Positions 8,817-17,226 of a stretch of 64,000 nucleotides of DNA are shown piece by piece. The position numbers and the translations under genes are program-made. The DNA comes from Caballeronia calidae (GTDB lineage Bacteria > Pseudomonadota > Gammaproteobacteria > Burkholderiales > Burkholderiaceae): positions 1-64,000 of the forward strand of contig NZ_FCOX02000011.1 in assembly GCF_900044055.2 (NCBI RefSeq), written 5' to 3'. The number at the start of each line of letters is the position of its first letter. Within the stretch, counting starts at the first letter, position 1. The notes beneath the pieces are model-generated. The model was not told the origin of the DNA. It made no database searches and worked only from the letters and a program-made list of their open reading frames with translations.

Positions 8817-9524
8817 TCAGGCATCGGACGGCGGCTGATCCAGCGCAATGCCCAATTCACCTGCCATGCGCTCAACCATCGCGCGCAATTGCGCGACTTC
8901 GTGAGCAAGGCGCTTTTGCTCCGACTTCAGCGCTTCGAATTCGGAAAGCGAATACGATTCGCCGCCTTGCCCTTCGCGTAAAGGCATATCGCTGATGTTT
9001 ACTTCGCCGCAAAGCAGATGCATCCAGCGGCTCTCACGCTCGCCGGGCGTGCGCGGCAGCTTCACGACGCGCGGCGGGTCGTTCTCGGCGAGTTCGTCCA
9101 GAAAGCTTTCTACCGATGATATGTCCGCAAACGAATGCAGCCTCGCGCTGTTCGCGCGCAGTTCCGCCGCCGTCTGCGGGCCGCGCAGAAAAAGCGTCGC
9201 GAGCAGTGCGACGGACTGGCTCGGCACGCCGAGCACGCGGTTCACGTTATGTTCGAAGCGCGGCACGCGGCTGCTGCTTCCTTCGATGACGAGGCTCAAG
9301 CGCTTGAGGCCATCGATGGTAGTCAGCACTTCGTCCTCGCTGACGCTCATGACAGGCGAGCGCGCGGTCTTCTGATTGCAGCCCGATGTTAGGGAATTCA
9401 ACGAAAGAGGATAAGTGTCCGGCACGGTATGCTGCTTTTCGACAAGCACGCCAAGCACGCGCGCCTCGAGAGGCGTGAGTTCGCGCAGGGCGGGACGGGG
9501 TGCGGCTTCGGAAGGCGTATTCAT
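8817..9524 (-). CDS. yceH: YceH family (DUF480) protein
   Basis: 235 residues. Diagnostic segments are LTPLEARVLGVLVEKQHTVP, YPLSLNSLTSGCNQK and RSPVMSVSEDEV, followed by a second winged-helix-like region and a C-terminal coiled-coil (EFEALKSEQKRLAHEVAQLR). The two winged-helix folds suggest nucleic-acid binding, but the role is unknown. The start MNTPSE at 9524 is preferred because family members begin shortly before LTPLEARVLG, although the frame continues further upstream. It is the first gene of the minus-strand group yceH-mnmD-LLM oxidoreductase-amidase. Confidence 0.88.
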   Translation of the reverse strand: MNTPSEAAPRPALRELTPLEARVLGVLVEKQHTVPDTYPLSLNSLTSGCNQKTARSPVMSVSEDEVLTTIDGLKRLSLVIEGSSSRVPRFEHNVNRVLGVPSQSVALLATLFLRGPQTAAELRANSARLHSFADISSVESFLDELAENDPPRVVKLPRTPGERESRWMHLLCGEVNISDMPLREGQGGESYSLSEFEALKSEQKRLAHEVAQLRAMVERMAGELGIALDQPPSDA

Positions 9525-9642
9525 ATGCGTAGTGACGTGCGGTGAGACGCCTATGATACCGGTGCCGCGAAGGGTTCCCGCATTTCGCGCACCGTCGTGC
9601 AGCATGAAACCGATCCTCATGCTGTGCAGACGCCTGAAGTGA

Positions 9643-9659
9643 TGCGTCGTTATGGTGCA
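9643..9659 (+). promoter_or_regulatory. NtrC-like enhancer site
   Basis: TGCGTCG-TTA-TGGTGCA. The right half is a perfect copy of the NtrC half-site TGGTGCA; the left half keeps TGC and the C at position 6 (4 of 7). The 7-3-7 layout is that of known NtrC sites. Its centre lies about 95 bases upstream of the start point predicted from the sigma-54 promoter at 9721, a normal enhancer distance. No second full site is seen nearby. Confidence 0.55.
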
Positions 9660-9720
9660 AGCGCGTGATTCAATCCTGATTAAACGTGCGTATCGCAAGG
9701 AGGCACATCACATAACACAT

Positions 9721-9735
9721 TGGCATTGAAGTTGC
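9721..9735 (+). promoter_or_regulatory. Sigma-54 (-24/-12) promoter of the ATP-grasp cluster
   Basis: TGGCAT-TGAAG-TTGC followed by a T-run. It keeps the invariant GG and GC with exactly ten bases between them and differs from the TGGCAC-N5-TTGC consensus at one position. Transcription would start near 9747, leaving a leader of about 200 bases before the first ATP-grasp ATG at 9954. Confidence 0.75.
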
Positions 9736-9774
9736 TTTTTCTGATTCGGCACTGGGCTGCCCACGCAAGCGATG

Positions 9775-9796
9775 TTTCACACGAAACGGTGTGAAA
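9775..9796 (+). repeat. Inverted repeat in the leader of the ATP-grasp operon
   Basis: TTTCACAC-GAAACG-GTGTGAAA, a perfect 8-base stem with a 6-base spacer, about 30 bases after the predicted sigma-54 start point. It could be a protein operator or an RNA hairpin in the leader. Apart from this and the promoter elements the 9525-9953 region shows no gene. Confidence 0.5.
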
Positions 9797-9953
9797 GTTA
9801 TGGAGCATCGCGCTTCGAGGTTGCCTATCGACGGGTCCGCAATGCGGGGCGCGTCGCGTCTTTCGGGCTCTTCAAGCGTCTTGCGAGTGCGACCAGGAAT
9901 ACGAGCGAAGGGGAATCGCCACCCCGGTATGCACTTCATATGGAAGACCGGTT

Positions 9954-11426
9954 ATGACGCAAGCATTCTTCAATGAGATGTTCGAGCGCAGCGATCTGGA
10001 GGCGCGCGGCCTGCCGGCGGCGGCGTTCCGCGCCGTGGGCGATCCGCGCACGCATTACCGCGACTTCTTGATGTGGCTCTCCGCGCAAAGCGAGCAGCAG
10101 ATCGATATCAAGCGCGCGGAAGCGGATCTCAACTTCAGGCGCGTTGGCATAACATTCGCGGTATATGGGACGAGCGATCTGCCGGGCATCATTCCCGAGC
10201 GCACCATTCCCTTCGATGTCATTCCGCGCATCTTTCCCGCCGACGAATGGCGCGCATTGGAGCGCGGTCTGCGGCAACGCGTGAACGCGCTCAACCGCTT
10301 TATCCGCGACATCTATCACGAGCAGGACATCATTCGCGCGGGCATCATTCCCGAGGCGCAGATTCTCGGCAACGCGCAGTATCGTCCGGAAATGCGCGGC
10401 GTCGATGTCACGCGGGATATTTATGCGCATATCGCGGGCATCGATATCGTGCGTGCGGGACAGGGCGAATTCTATGTGCTCGAGGATAACCTGCGCGTTC
10501 CGTCGGGCGTGTCGTACATGCTCGAAAACCGCAAGATGATGATGCGGCTCTTTCCCGATCTCTTCGCGCGCAACCGTGTTGCGCCGGTCGCGCATTATCC
10601 GGACTTGCTGCTCGATACCTTGCGTGCCGCCGCGCCCGCCGCAGCGGAGAATCCGACGATCGTCGTCATGACGCCGGGCATGTACAACTCGGCTTATTTC
10701 GAGCACGCGTTTCTCGCGCAGCAAATGGGCGTCGAGCTGGTCGAAGGGCAGGATCTCTTTGTCGAGAACGACTATCTGTATATGCGCACGACGCAAGGGC
10801 CGCAGCGCGTCGATGTGATCTATCGCCGCATCGACGACGATTTTCTCGATCCGCTCGTGTTCCGTGCGGACTCGGCGCTGGGCGTGCCCGGTTTGATCGG
10901 CGCCTATCGTGCGGGCAATGTCTCGCTGTGCAATGCGGTGGGCACGGGCATCGCGGACGATAAATCGATCTATCCTTACGTGCCGGACATGGTGCGTTTC
11001 TATCTCGGCGAAGAGCCGATCCTCAACAACGTGCCGACGTGGATGTGCCGCAAGCCCGACGATCTCCGCTATGTGCTCGATCACTTGTCCGAGCTCGTCG
11101 TGAAGGAGACGCACGGCGCGGGCGGTTACGGGATGCTGGTCGGTCCTGCGTCGACGGCGGCGCAGATCGCCGAGTTCCGCGCGGTGCTCGAAGCGCATCC
11201 GGAAAAGTACATCGCCCAGCCGACGCTCGCCTTGTCCACATGCCCGACTTATGTCGAAGCGGGCATTGCGCCGCGTCACATCGATCTGCGTCCGTTCGTG
11301 CTGTCGGGCCATGAAGTGCGCATGGTGCCGGGCGGCCTGACGCGCGTCGCGTTGCGCGAAGGCTCGCTCGTCGTGAATTCTTCGCAGGGCGGCGGCACGA
11401 AGGATACGTGGGTGCTGGAGCGCTGA
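9954..11426 (+). CDS. Circularly permuted ATP-grasp type 2 family protein
   Basis: 490 residues. The pattern is that of the circularly permuted ATP-grasp proteins paired with alpha-E domains: YRDFLMWLSAQSEQQIDIKRAEADLNFRR, TFAVYG, IPFDVIPRIFPADEW, YVLEDNLRVPSGVSYMLENR, VYRRIDDDFLDPL in variant form (VIYRRIDDDFLDPL), VVKETHGAGGYGM and AQPTLALSTCP. ATP-grasp enzymes activate carboxylates as acyl-phosphates and join them to amines; comparative genomics predicts this subfamily to ligate peptides, with no confirmed substrate. It has no signal peptide. A weak GGAAG precedes the ATG. It is the first gene after the sigma-54 promoter and is followed 63 bases later by the alpha-E gene. Confidence 0.9.
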   Translation: MTQAFFNEMFERSDLEARGLPAAAFRAVGDPRTHYRDFLMWLSAQSEQQIDIKRAEADLNFRRVGITFAVYGTSDLPGIIPERTIPFDVIPRIFPADEWRALERGLRQRVNALNRFIRDIYHEQDIIRAGIIPEAQILGNAQYRPEMRGVDVTRDIYAHIAGIDIVRAGQGEFYVLEDNLRVPSGVSYMLENRKMMMRLFPDLFARNRVAPVAHYPDLLLDTLRAAAPAAAENPTIVVMTPGMYNSAYFEHAFLAQQMGVELVEGQDLFVENDYLYMRTTQGPQRVDVIYRRIDDDFLDPLVFRADSALGVPGLIGAYRAGNVSLCNAVGTGIADDKSIYPYVPDMVRFYLGEEPILNNVPTWMCRKPDDLRYVLDHLSELVVKETHGAGGYGMLVGPASTAAQIAEFRAVLEAHPEKYIAQPTLALSTCPTYVEAGIAPRHIDLRPFVLSGHEVRMVPGGLTRVALREGSLVVNSSQGGGTKDTWVLER

Positions 11427-11489
11427 AACAAGACAAGCCGAAGCAGGCAATGCGGTCGTAAAGACAAAGATAAACAAACGGGAACACCC

Positions 11490-12500
11490 ATGCTGAGCCG
11501 TACCGCGGATCATCTCTTCTGGATGGCGCGTTATACCGAACGCGCCGAAAACACCGCCCGGATGCTCGATGCGAACTATCAGCTCTCGCTCCTGCCGCAG
11601 TCCGATGAATATGCGGAGCTGGGCTGGCGCGCGATGCTGTCGATATCCGAGCTGAGCGGCATCTATTCGGCCGCGCATCACGGCATGAAAAGCCGCGACG
11701 TGATCGACTTCATGGCGCGCGATCTGACCAATCCGTCGTCGATCGTCAGTTGTTTGCGGGCCGCGCGAGAAAACGCCCGCGCCGTGCGCAGCTCGACGAA
11801 TAGCGAGCTATGGGAATCGCTCAATACGACATGGCTCGACTGTCAGCGCATGCTCGCCGACGGCATTCTCGAACGCGAGCCTTATACCTTCTTCGAATGG
11901 GTGAAGTTCCGCTCGCATCTGTCGCGCGGCGTGCAGCTCGGCACGCTCGTCAAGGACGATGCGTTCTATTTCATGCGGCTCGGGACATTCATCGAACGCG
12001 CGGACAATACGGCGCGCATTCTCGACGTGAAGTTCGAAATGATGGAACAGCGCGCCGATACCTCCGCACAACCGTTCGATTATCACCATTGGGTAGCCGT
12101 GCTCGGTTCGGTGTCGGGTCTGGAGGTGTATCGCAGGGTTTATCGCGATGTCATTACGTCGGAACGTGTCGCGGGGCTGCTGATTCTCTATGGCGACTGG
12201 CCGCGCTCGCTCGCGGCGAGCATCGCGGAAGTCGAGCAGCTGATCGGGCAGGTGACGAAAGGGCGCGATACGGAAGCGGCGCGTCTTGCGGCGCAACTCA
12301 GCGCGGAGCTGAAGAACGGCCGCATCGGCGACATCCTCAAAGGCGGGCTGCACGCTTACCTCGTGGATTTCCTCGCGCGTGTGAATGATCTCGCCAGCCG
12401 TGTGAGCCGCGAGTTCCTGTTGCCGATCGCGCCCGAAGAACCCGCCGCGCCGGAGCCGACGCAGTCGCAGTCGCAGTCGCAGTCGCAAGGTACGGCCTGA
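11490..12500 (+). CDS. Alpha-E domain-containing protein
   Basis: 336 residues, all-helical alpha-E domain beginning MLSRTADHLFWMARYTERAENTARML, the standard opening of the family. Alpha-E proteins occur almost only beside circularly permuted ATP-grasp and transglutaminase genes and are thought to help bind or present the peptide substrate; no activity is proven. The C-terminus ends in a PEEPAAPEPTQSQSQ tail encoded by four perfect copies of the hexamer CAGTCG (12462-12485). The tail is unlikely to matter for folding. The gene follows the ATP-grasp gene in the same orientation and converges on the peptidase gene. Confidence 0.9.
   Translation: MLSRTADHLFWMARYTERAENTARMLDANYQLSLLPQSDEYAELGWRAMLSISELSGIYSAAHHGMKSRDVIDFMARDLTNPSSIVSCLRAARENARAVRSSTNSELWESLNTTWLDCQRMLADGILEREPYTFFEWVKFRSHLSRGVQLGTLVKDDAFYFMRLGTFIERADNTARILDVKFEMMEQRADTSAQPFDYHHWVAVLGSVSGLEVYRRVYRDVITSERVAGLLILYGDWPRSLAASIAEVEQLIGQVTKGRDTEAARLAAQLSAELKNGRIGDILKGGLHAYLVDFLARVNDLASRVSREFLLPIAPEEPAAPEPTQSQSQSQSQGTA
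12462..12485 (+). repeat. CAGTCG hexanucleotide microsatellite (4 perfect copies)
   Basis: Four tandem copies of CAGTCG near the 3' end of the alpha-E gene encode a Gln-Ser repeat. Copy number could vary between strains without changing frame because the unit is six bases. Confidence 0.85.
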
Positions 12501-12510
12501 GCGCATGCAA

Positions 12511-13581
12511 TCAGCGCTTGGCAGCCGCCGCGACGACGCGATGGACGAAACGCAATTTGTCGATGACCGCGGGCGCGAGCGTGAACGGATAGCCATCCGG
12601 CATGCCGAGGCTGCGGTTGAGACTGTTCAGCACATAGGTGAGAGGAAACCAGCGTTTCATGAGGTTATCGAACGTGGTTTCCTCGACCGGCGTCTGGTCG
12701 GTGAGCGTGGGTTCGTGCGGGCTGTCGGGCACGAGCACGAGTCCGCACGATACCGCGGTGTCGAGGGTATCGACGATATGCAGGTAATGCGCCCAGGTCT
12801 CCGCCCAGTCTTCCCAGGGATGCACCGCGGCGTAGGCGCTGATGAAGTTGTCCTCCCAACGCACGGGCGGACCTTCCTTGTAATGGCGATCGAGCGCGGC
12901 GGCATAGTCGGCTTGTTCATCGCCGAAAGCGGTGCGAAACGGCGCGATGCGCGCAGTGTCGGCGATCAGGCGGTCGAAGAAATAGTGCCCGGATTCATGA
13001 CGGAAATGACCGAGCAAGGTGCGGTAAGGCTCGTGAAGCGCGGAGCGTGTCTTCTCTCGATGGGCGTCGTCGGCCTCGGCGATGTTGAGCGTGATGATGC
13101 CGTTGTTATGCCCCGTCGTCACGCCGTGGCCTTGTGCGTCGCCTTCGAGAAACTGGAATTCGAGGCCGCGTTCGGGATCGTCCTGACGCGATATCACGGG
13201 CAGCCCCAGTTCCGAGAACGTGTAGAGCAGCCGGCGCTTCGCGGCCTCGATGCGATACCAGTAAAGGCGGTTCTCCGGATTCGAAAGGTTGGGAATGGTG
13301 CTCGTCAACTGACACGAGCAGCAGAGCGTCTCGGGCGTATCGGTTTCGGGCGCGGGCACCATCCAGTTGCAGACGTTCTCGACCGCATAGTTATGGCATG
13401 GCCGATAAAAAAGATCTTTCGCGAGCGGATGCAGGCTGCGCCAGCGGCCGTCACCGGTCTGGTCGAAGGCGCTGATCTGATTGATGTCGGGCACGTAGCC
13501 GAGCAACGCGCCGCAGCTTTCGCAATGCGTGTTTTCGAAGAACACGAGCTGGTTGCAGCGATTGCAGTGAAAGGTCTTCAT
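12511..13581 (-). CDS. Putative zinc metallopeptidase (DUF2248-type, HExxH) with zinc-ribbon N-terminus
   Basis: 356 residues starting MKTFHCNRCNQLVFFENTHC: CxxC...CxxC at residues about 6-24 form a zinc ribbon, with further cysteines in TLCCSCQLT. The catalytic segment is GHFRHESGHYFFDRL, a HExxH motif, with a conserved downstream DNFISAYAAVHPWEDWAETWAHYLH in which the EDWAE acid may be the third ligand. There is no signal peptide. The start at 13581 is chosen because relatives begin with this zinc ribbon; the frame is open to 13728. The gene lies antiparallel between two halves of the ATP-grasp/transglutaminase cluster and ends ten bases from the alpha-E gene. No substrate is known; processing of the cluster's product is an inference from position. 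Confidence 0.8.
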   Translation of the reverse strand: MKTFHCNRCNQLVFFENTHCESCGALLGYVPDINQISAFDQTGDGRWRSLHPLAKDLFYRPCHNYAVENVCNWMVPAPETDTPETLCCSCQLTSTIPNLSNPENRLYWYRIEAAKRRLLYTFSELGLPVISRQDDPERGLEFQFLEGDAQGHGVTTGHNNGIITLNIAEADDAHREKTRSALHEPYRTLLGHFRHESGHYFFDRLIADTARIAPFRTAFGDEQADYAAALDRHYKEGPPVRWEDNFISAYAAVHPWEDWAETWAHYLHIVDTLDTAVSCGLVLVPDSPHEPTLTDQTPVEETTFDNLMKRWFPLTYVLNSLNRSLGMPDGYPFTLAPAVIDKLRFVHRVVAAAAKR

Positions 13582-13755
13582 CGTGTGGTCGGCGGAAGTG
13601 TTGTCGCGCGATGTGGCGCGCGTGCTGTCGGCTGTGCAGCCGCAAACATCGTGCCGCATATCGTGCAGGGAAAGCGGCGTTTTTTCCATGACAAACAGAA
13701 AACGCGTTGCAGCGCGTGTCGCGCGCACGGCGTCATTTGAACAAAGGAGTCAGGT

Positions 13756-16700
13756 GTGTCCATACGTGTCGCGTTGAACCATGTCACGCATTATCGTTAC
13801 GACCGGCTCGTCGGCCTGTCGCCGCAGGTCGTGCGCTTGCGGCCGGCGCCGCATTGCCGCACGCCGGTCGTGTCCTATTCGATGCGCGTCGAGCCGGAAG
13901 ATCATTTCATCAACTGGCAGCAGGACGCGTTCGCGAACTATCAGGCGCGCCTCGTCTTCCCCGAGAAAACGCGCGAATTCAAGGTGACGGTCGATCTCGT
14001 CGCCGAAATGGCCGTCTATAACCCGTTCGATTTCTTTCTCGAGCCGTCGGCCGATAACTTTCCGTTCGCCTATGCGCCCGAGTTGCTGCACGATCTCGCG
14101 CCCTACATGGTGAAGCGCGAGCCGACGCCGCGTTTCGCGGCATTCGTGGAAAGCATCGATCGTTCGCCGCGCGTCACGGTGGATTTTCTCGTCGAGCTCA
14201 ATCAGCGGCTCGCGCGTGAAATCCGCTATCTGATCCGCATGGAGCCTGGCGTGCAGACGCCCGAAGAAACGCTCGAAAGCGCGGCGGGCTCATGCCGCGA
14301 TTCGGGCTGGCTGCTCGTCGAGACGCTGCGTCATCTCGGTCTCGCCGCGCGCTTCGTGTCGGGCTATCTGCTGCAGCTCGCGCCGGATACGAAATCGCTC
14401 GACGGTCCGAGCGGCGCCGAAGTCGATTTCACCGATCTGCATGCGTGGTGCGAAGTGTTTCTGCCGGGCGCGGGCTGGATCGGCTTCGATCCGACGTCGG
14501 GACTGCTCGCGGGGGAAGGGCATATTCCCGTCGCGTGCACGCCGGAACCGGATAGCGCGGCGCCGGTCTCCGGCGCGGTGGACCCGTGCGAAGTCGAGTT
14601 CGTCCACACGATGTCGATCGAGCGCGTGCTCGAAACGCCGCGCGTGACGAAGCCGTATAGCGAAGAAGACTGGAGCGCGATGCTGCGCATGGGCGCGCAG
14701 GTGGATGAGCGGCTGAATGCATCCGACGTGCGCCTCACGATGGGCGGCGAGCCGACCTATGTGTCGGTGCGGGACCGCGACGTGGCCGAATGGAACACCG
14801 ACGCGCTCGGCCCGACGAAGCGCGCCTATGCCGTCTCGCTGATGGACAAGCTGCGTGCGCAATACGGCGCGAGCGGCTTTCTGCATATCGGTCAGGGCAA
14901 GTGGTATCCGGGCGAGCAACTGCCGCGCTGGGCGCTGTCGCTGTTCTGGCGCGCGGATGGCGAGCCGTGCTGGCACGATCCGGCGCTCTTCGCGGACGAG
15001 CGCAAGCCCGCCTCGTACACATCGGACGACGCCGCGCGGTTCATTCACCATCTCGCCGGCAAGCTGTCCTTGGATTCAAAATACATTCAACCGGCATACG
15101 AGGACACCTGGTACTACCTCTGGCGCGAGCGCCGCTTGCCGGTGAACGTCGATCCTTTCGACTCGCGCCTCGACGACGAACTGGAGCGCGCGCGCCTGCG
15201 CCGCGTGTTCGACGCTGGCCTTTCGTCCGTCACGGGCTACGCGCTGCCGATCTCGCGCGAAGGCGGCCCGGAGATGCAGCCGGAGCGCTGGACGAGCGGG
15301 CCGTGGTTCTTCCGCGACGAGCGCATGTACCTGATTCCGGGCGATTCGCCGATGGGTTATCGCTTGCCGCTCGACTCGCTGCCGTGGGTCTCCGAAGGCG
15401 ATTACCCGTGGCAGCACGCGCACGATCCGTTCGGCCCGCCGACGCCGCTGCGGACCGCAACGGAATTACGCATGCAATATGCGGATCTGAATAATGAATC
15501 ACGCATGCAAAATGCCGATGCGGGCGGCACGCACTACGCCATCGCGACAGGAGAAGCGCGGGAGCGCAAGCCCGAGCGCGGCGAGTCGGCCGGCTGGATC
15601 GCGCGCACCGCGTTGTGCGTGGAAGCGCGCGACCCGGCGCGCGCGGCCGGTCCGAAGGCGGAAGCCGATGCGCTGGACACGCTCGGCAGCGGCAACAAGC
15701 TCGTGCACGTATTCATGCCGCCGCTCACCGAGGTCGACGATTATCTCGATCTGCTCGCCGCCATCGAAGCGACCGCCGCCGATCTGGAGATTCCGGTCAT
15801 CATCGAAGGCTATCCGCCGCCGCGCGATCCGCGCCTCAGGATGCTGCAGGTGACGCCGGACCCCGGCGTGATCGAGGTGAACATTCATCCTGCGGCGAAC
15901 TGGAACGATCTCGTCGAGCACACCGAGTTTCTCTACAACGCGGCCCACGAGTCGTATCTGAGCCCGGAGAAGTTCATGCTCGACGGCCGGCATACCGGCA
16001 CGGGCGGCGGCAATCACTTCGTTCTCGGCGGCGCGACGCCCGCCGATAGTCCATTCCTGCGTCGTCCCGATCTGCTCGCGAGTCTGATCGCGTACTGGCA
16101 TAACCATCCGTCGCTGTCGATGCTGTTTTCGGGGCTTTTCATCGGACCGACGAGCCAGGCGCCGCGCGTCGACGAAGCGCGCAACGATCAGGTGTATGAA
16201 CTCGAAATCGCGTTCGCCGAATTGCAACGTCAACTCGACCTGCTCGGCGGGCGCGGCAATGCAACCGTGCCGCCGTGGCTCATCGACCGCATTCTGCGCA
16301 ACATCCTCATCGACGTGACGGGCAACACGCATCGCGCGGAATTCTGCATCGACAAGCTGTATTCGCCCGATGGCCCGACGGGCCGTCTCGGCCTGCTGGA
16401 ACTGCGCGGCTTCGAGATGCCGCCGCATGCGCGCATGAGTCTCGTGCAACAACTGCTGTTGCGCGCGCTCGTCGCGCGCTTCTGGGAGACGCCCTATACC
16501 GCGCGCCTCACGCGCTGGGGCACCGAGCTGCACGACCGCTTCATGCTCGGCACCTTCGTGCAGATGGATTTCGACGACGTCCTCGCCGAATTGCGCGATG
16601 CGGGCTTCGCCTTTGAACGAAGCTGGTTCGCGCCGCACTTCGAGTTCCGCTTTCCGCTCGTCGGCGCATACGATACGAACGGCATCGCGCTGACGATCCG

Positions 16701-17190
16701 CAACGCGCTCGAGCCGTGGCATGTGATGGGCGAAGAGGGCGCGATAGGCGGCACGGTGCGTTATGTGGATTCGTCCGTCGAACGTCTCGAAGTGCGCGTG
16801 CTCGGCCTGAACGGCAATCGTCATGTCGTGACCGTAAACGGCGAGGCGCTGCCATTGCAGCCGACCGGACGCGTCAGCGAATACGTCGCGGGCGTGCGTT
16901 TTCGTGCGTGGGCGCAGGCGGCGTCGCTGCATCCGACCATCAGCGTGCATGCGCCGCTCACTTTCGATATCGTCGACACATGGACGGGACGCGCGATCGG
17001 CGGTTGCCAGTATCACGTCGCGCATCCGGGCGGACGCAACTATCAGACGTTCCCGGTCAATGCGTATGAAGCGGAAAGCCGCAGGCGTTCGCGTTTCTTC
17101 TCGACAGGTCACACGCCGGGTTCCGTGCAAGTCGAATCGCGCGAACGCAGCCTCGAATTTCCGTTCACGCTCGACCTGCGCTATGGTTGA
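13756..17190 (+). CDS. Transglutaminase-like cysteine protease fused to DUF2126
   Basis: 1144 residues. Residues 1-280 are a bacterial transglutaminase N-terminal beta domain (VTHYRYDRLVGLSPQVVRLRP) plus a transglutaminase core with catalytic Cys in GSCRDSGW, His in DLHAWCE and Asp in GFDPTSG. The remaining 800 residues are DUF2126, a large domain found almost only in this fusion, with MGGEPTYVS, GQGKWYPGEQLPRWAL and GGGNHFVLGG segments. Transglutaminase-fold enzymes cleave or form amide bonds through a thioester. The start ATG at 13756 is upstream of the peptidase's ATG on the other strand, so their promoters diverge. A 36-base gap precedes the next ATP-grasp gene, indicating co-transcription. 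Confidence 0.9.
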   Translation: MSIRVALNHVTHYRYDRLVGLSPQVVRLRPAPHCRTPVVSYSMRVEPEDHFINWQQDAFANYQARLVFPEKTREFKVTVDLVAEMAVYNPFDFFLEPSADNFPFAYAPELLHDLAPYMVKREPTPRFAAFVESIDRSPRVTVDFLVELNQRLAREIRYLIRMEPGVQTPEETLESAAGSCRDSGWLLVETLRHLGLAARFVSGYLLQLAPDTKSLDGPSGAEVDFTDLHAWCEVFLPGAGWIGFDPTSGLLAGEGHIPVACTPEPDSAAPVSGAVDPCEVEFVHTMSIERVLETPRVTKPYSEEDWSAMLRMGAQVDERLNASDVRLTMGGEPTYVSVRDRDVAEWNTDALGPTKRAYAVSLMDKLRAQYGASGFLHIGQGKWYPGEQLPRWALSLFWRADGEPCWHDPALFADERKPASYTSDDAARFIHHLAGKLSLDSKYIQPAYEDTWYYLWRERRLPVNVDPFDSRLDDELERARLRRVFDAGLSSVTGYALPISREGGPEMQPERWTSGPWFFRDERMYLIPGDSPMGYRLPLDSLPWVSEGDYPWQHAHDPFGPPTPLRTATELRMQYADLNNESRMQNADAGGTHYAIATGEARERKPERGESAGWIARTALCVEARDPARAAGPKAEADALDTLGSGNKLVHVFMPPLTEVDDYLDLLAAIEATAADLEIPVIIEGYPPPRDPRLRMLQVTPDPGVIEVNIHPAANWNDLVEHTEFLYNAAHESYLSPEKFMLDGRHTGTGGGNHFVLGGATPADSPFLRRPDLLASLIAYWHNHPSLSMLFSGLFIGPTSQAPRVDEARNDQVYELEIAFAELQRQLDLLGGRGNATVPPWLIDRILRNILIDVTGNTHRAEFCIDKLYSPDGPTGRLGLLELRGFEMPPHARMSLVQQLLLRALVARFWETPYTARLTRWGTELHDRFMLGTFVQMDFDDVLAELRDAGFAFERSWFAPHFEFRFPLVGAYDTNGIALTIRNALEPWHVMGEEGAIGGTVRYVDSSVERLEVRVLGLNGNRHVVTVNGEALPLQPTGRVSEYVAGVRFRAWAQAASLHPTISVHAPLTFDIVDTWTGRAIGGCQYHVAHPGGRNYQTFPVNAYEAESRRRSRFFSTGHTPGSVQVESRERSLEFPFTLDLRYG

Positions 17191-17226
17191 AGTGCAATCA
17201 TCATTCGAATAAAGAACGAGACGACT

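Noticed and set aside
9585-9602. GCACCGTCGTGC as a second NtrC site
   Set aside because: The gap between the half-sites is four bases, not the seven needed between GCAC and GTGC.
9936-11681. 581-codon minus-strand open frame across the first ATP-grasp gene
   Set aside because: Shadow of a well-supported gene; composition is unlike any protein and spans into the next gene.
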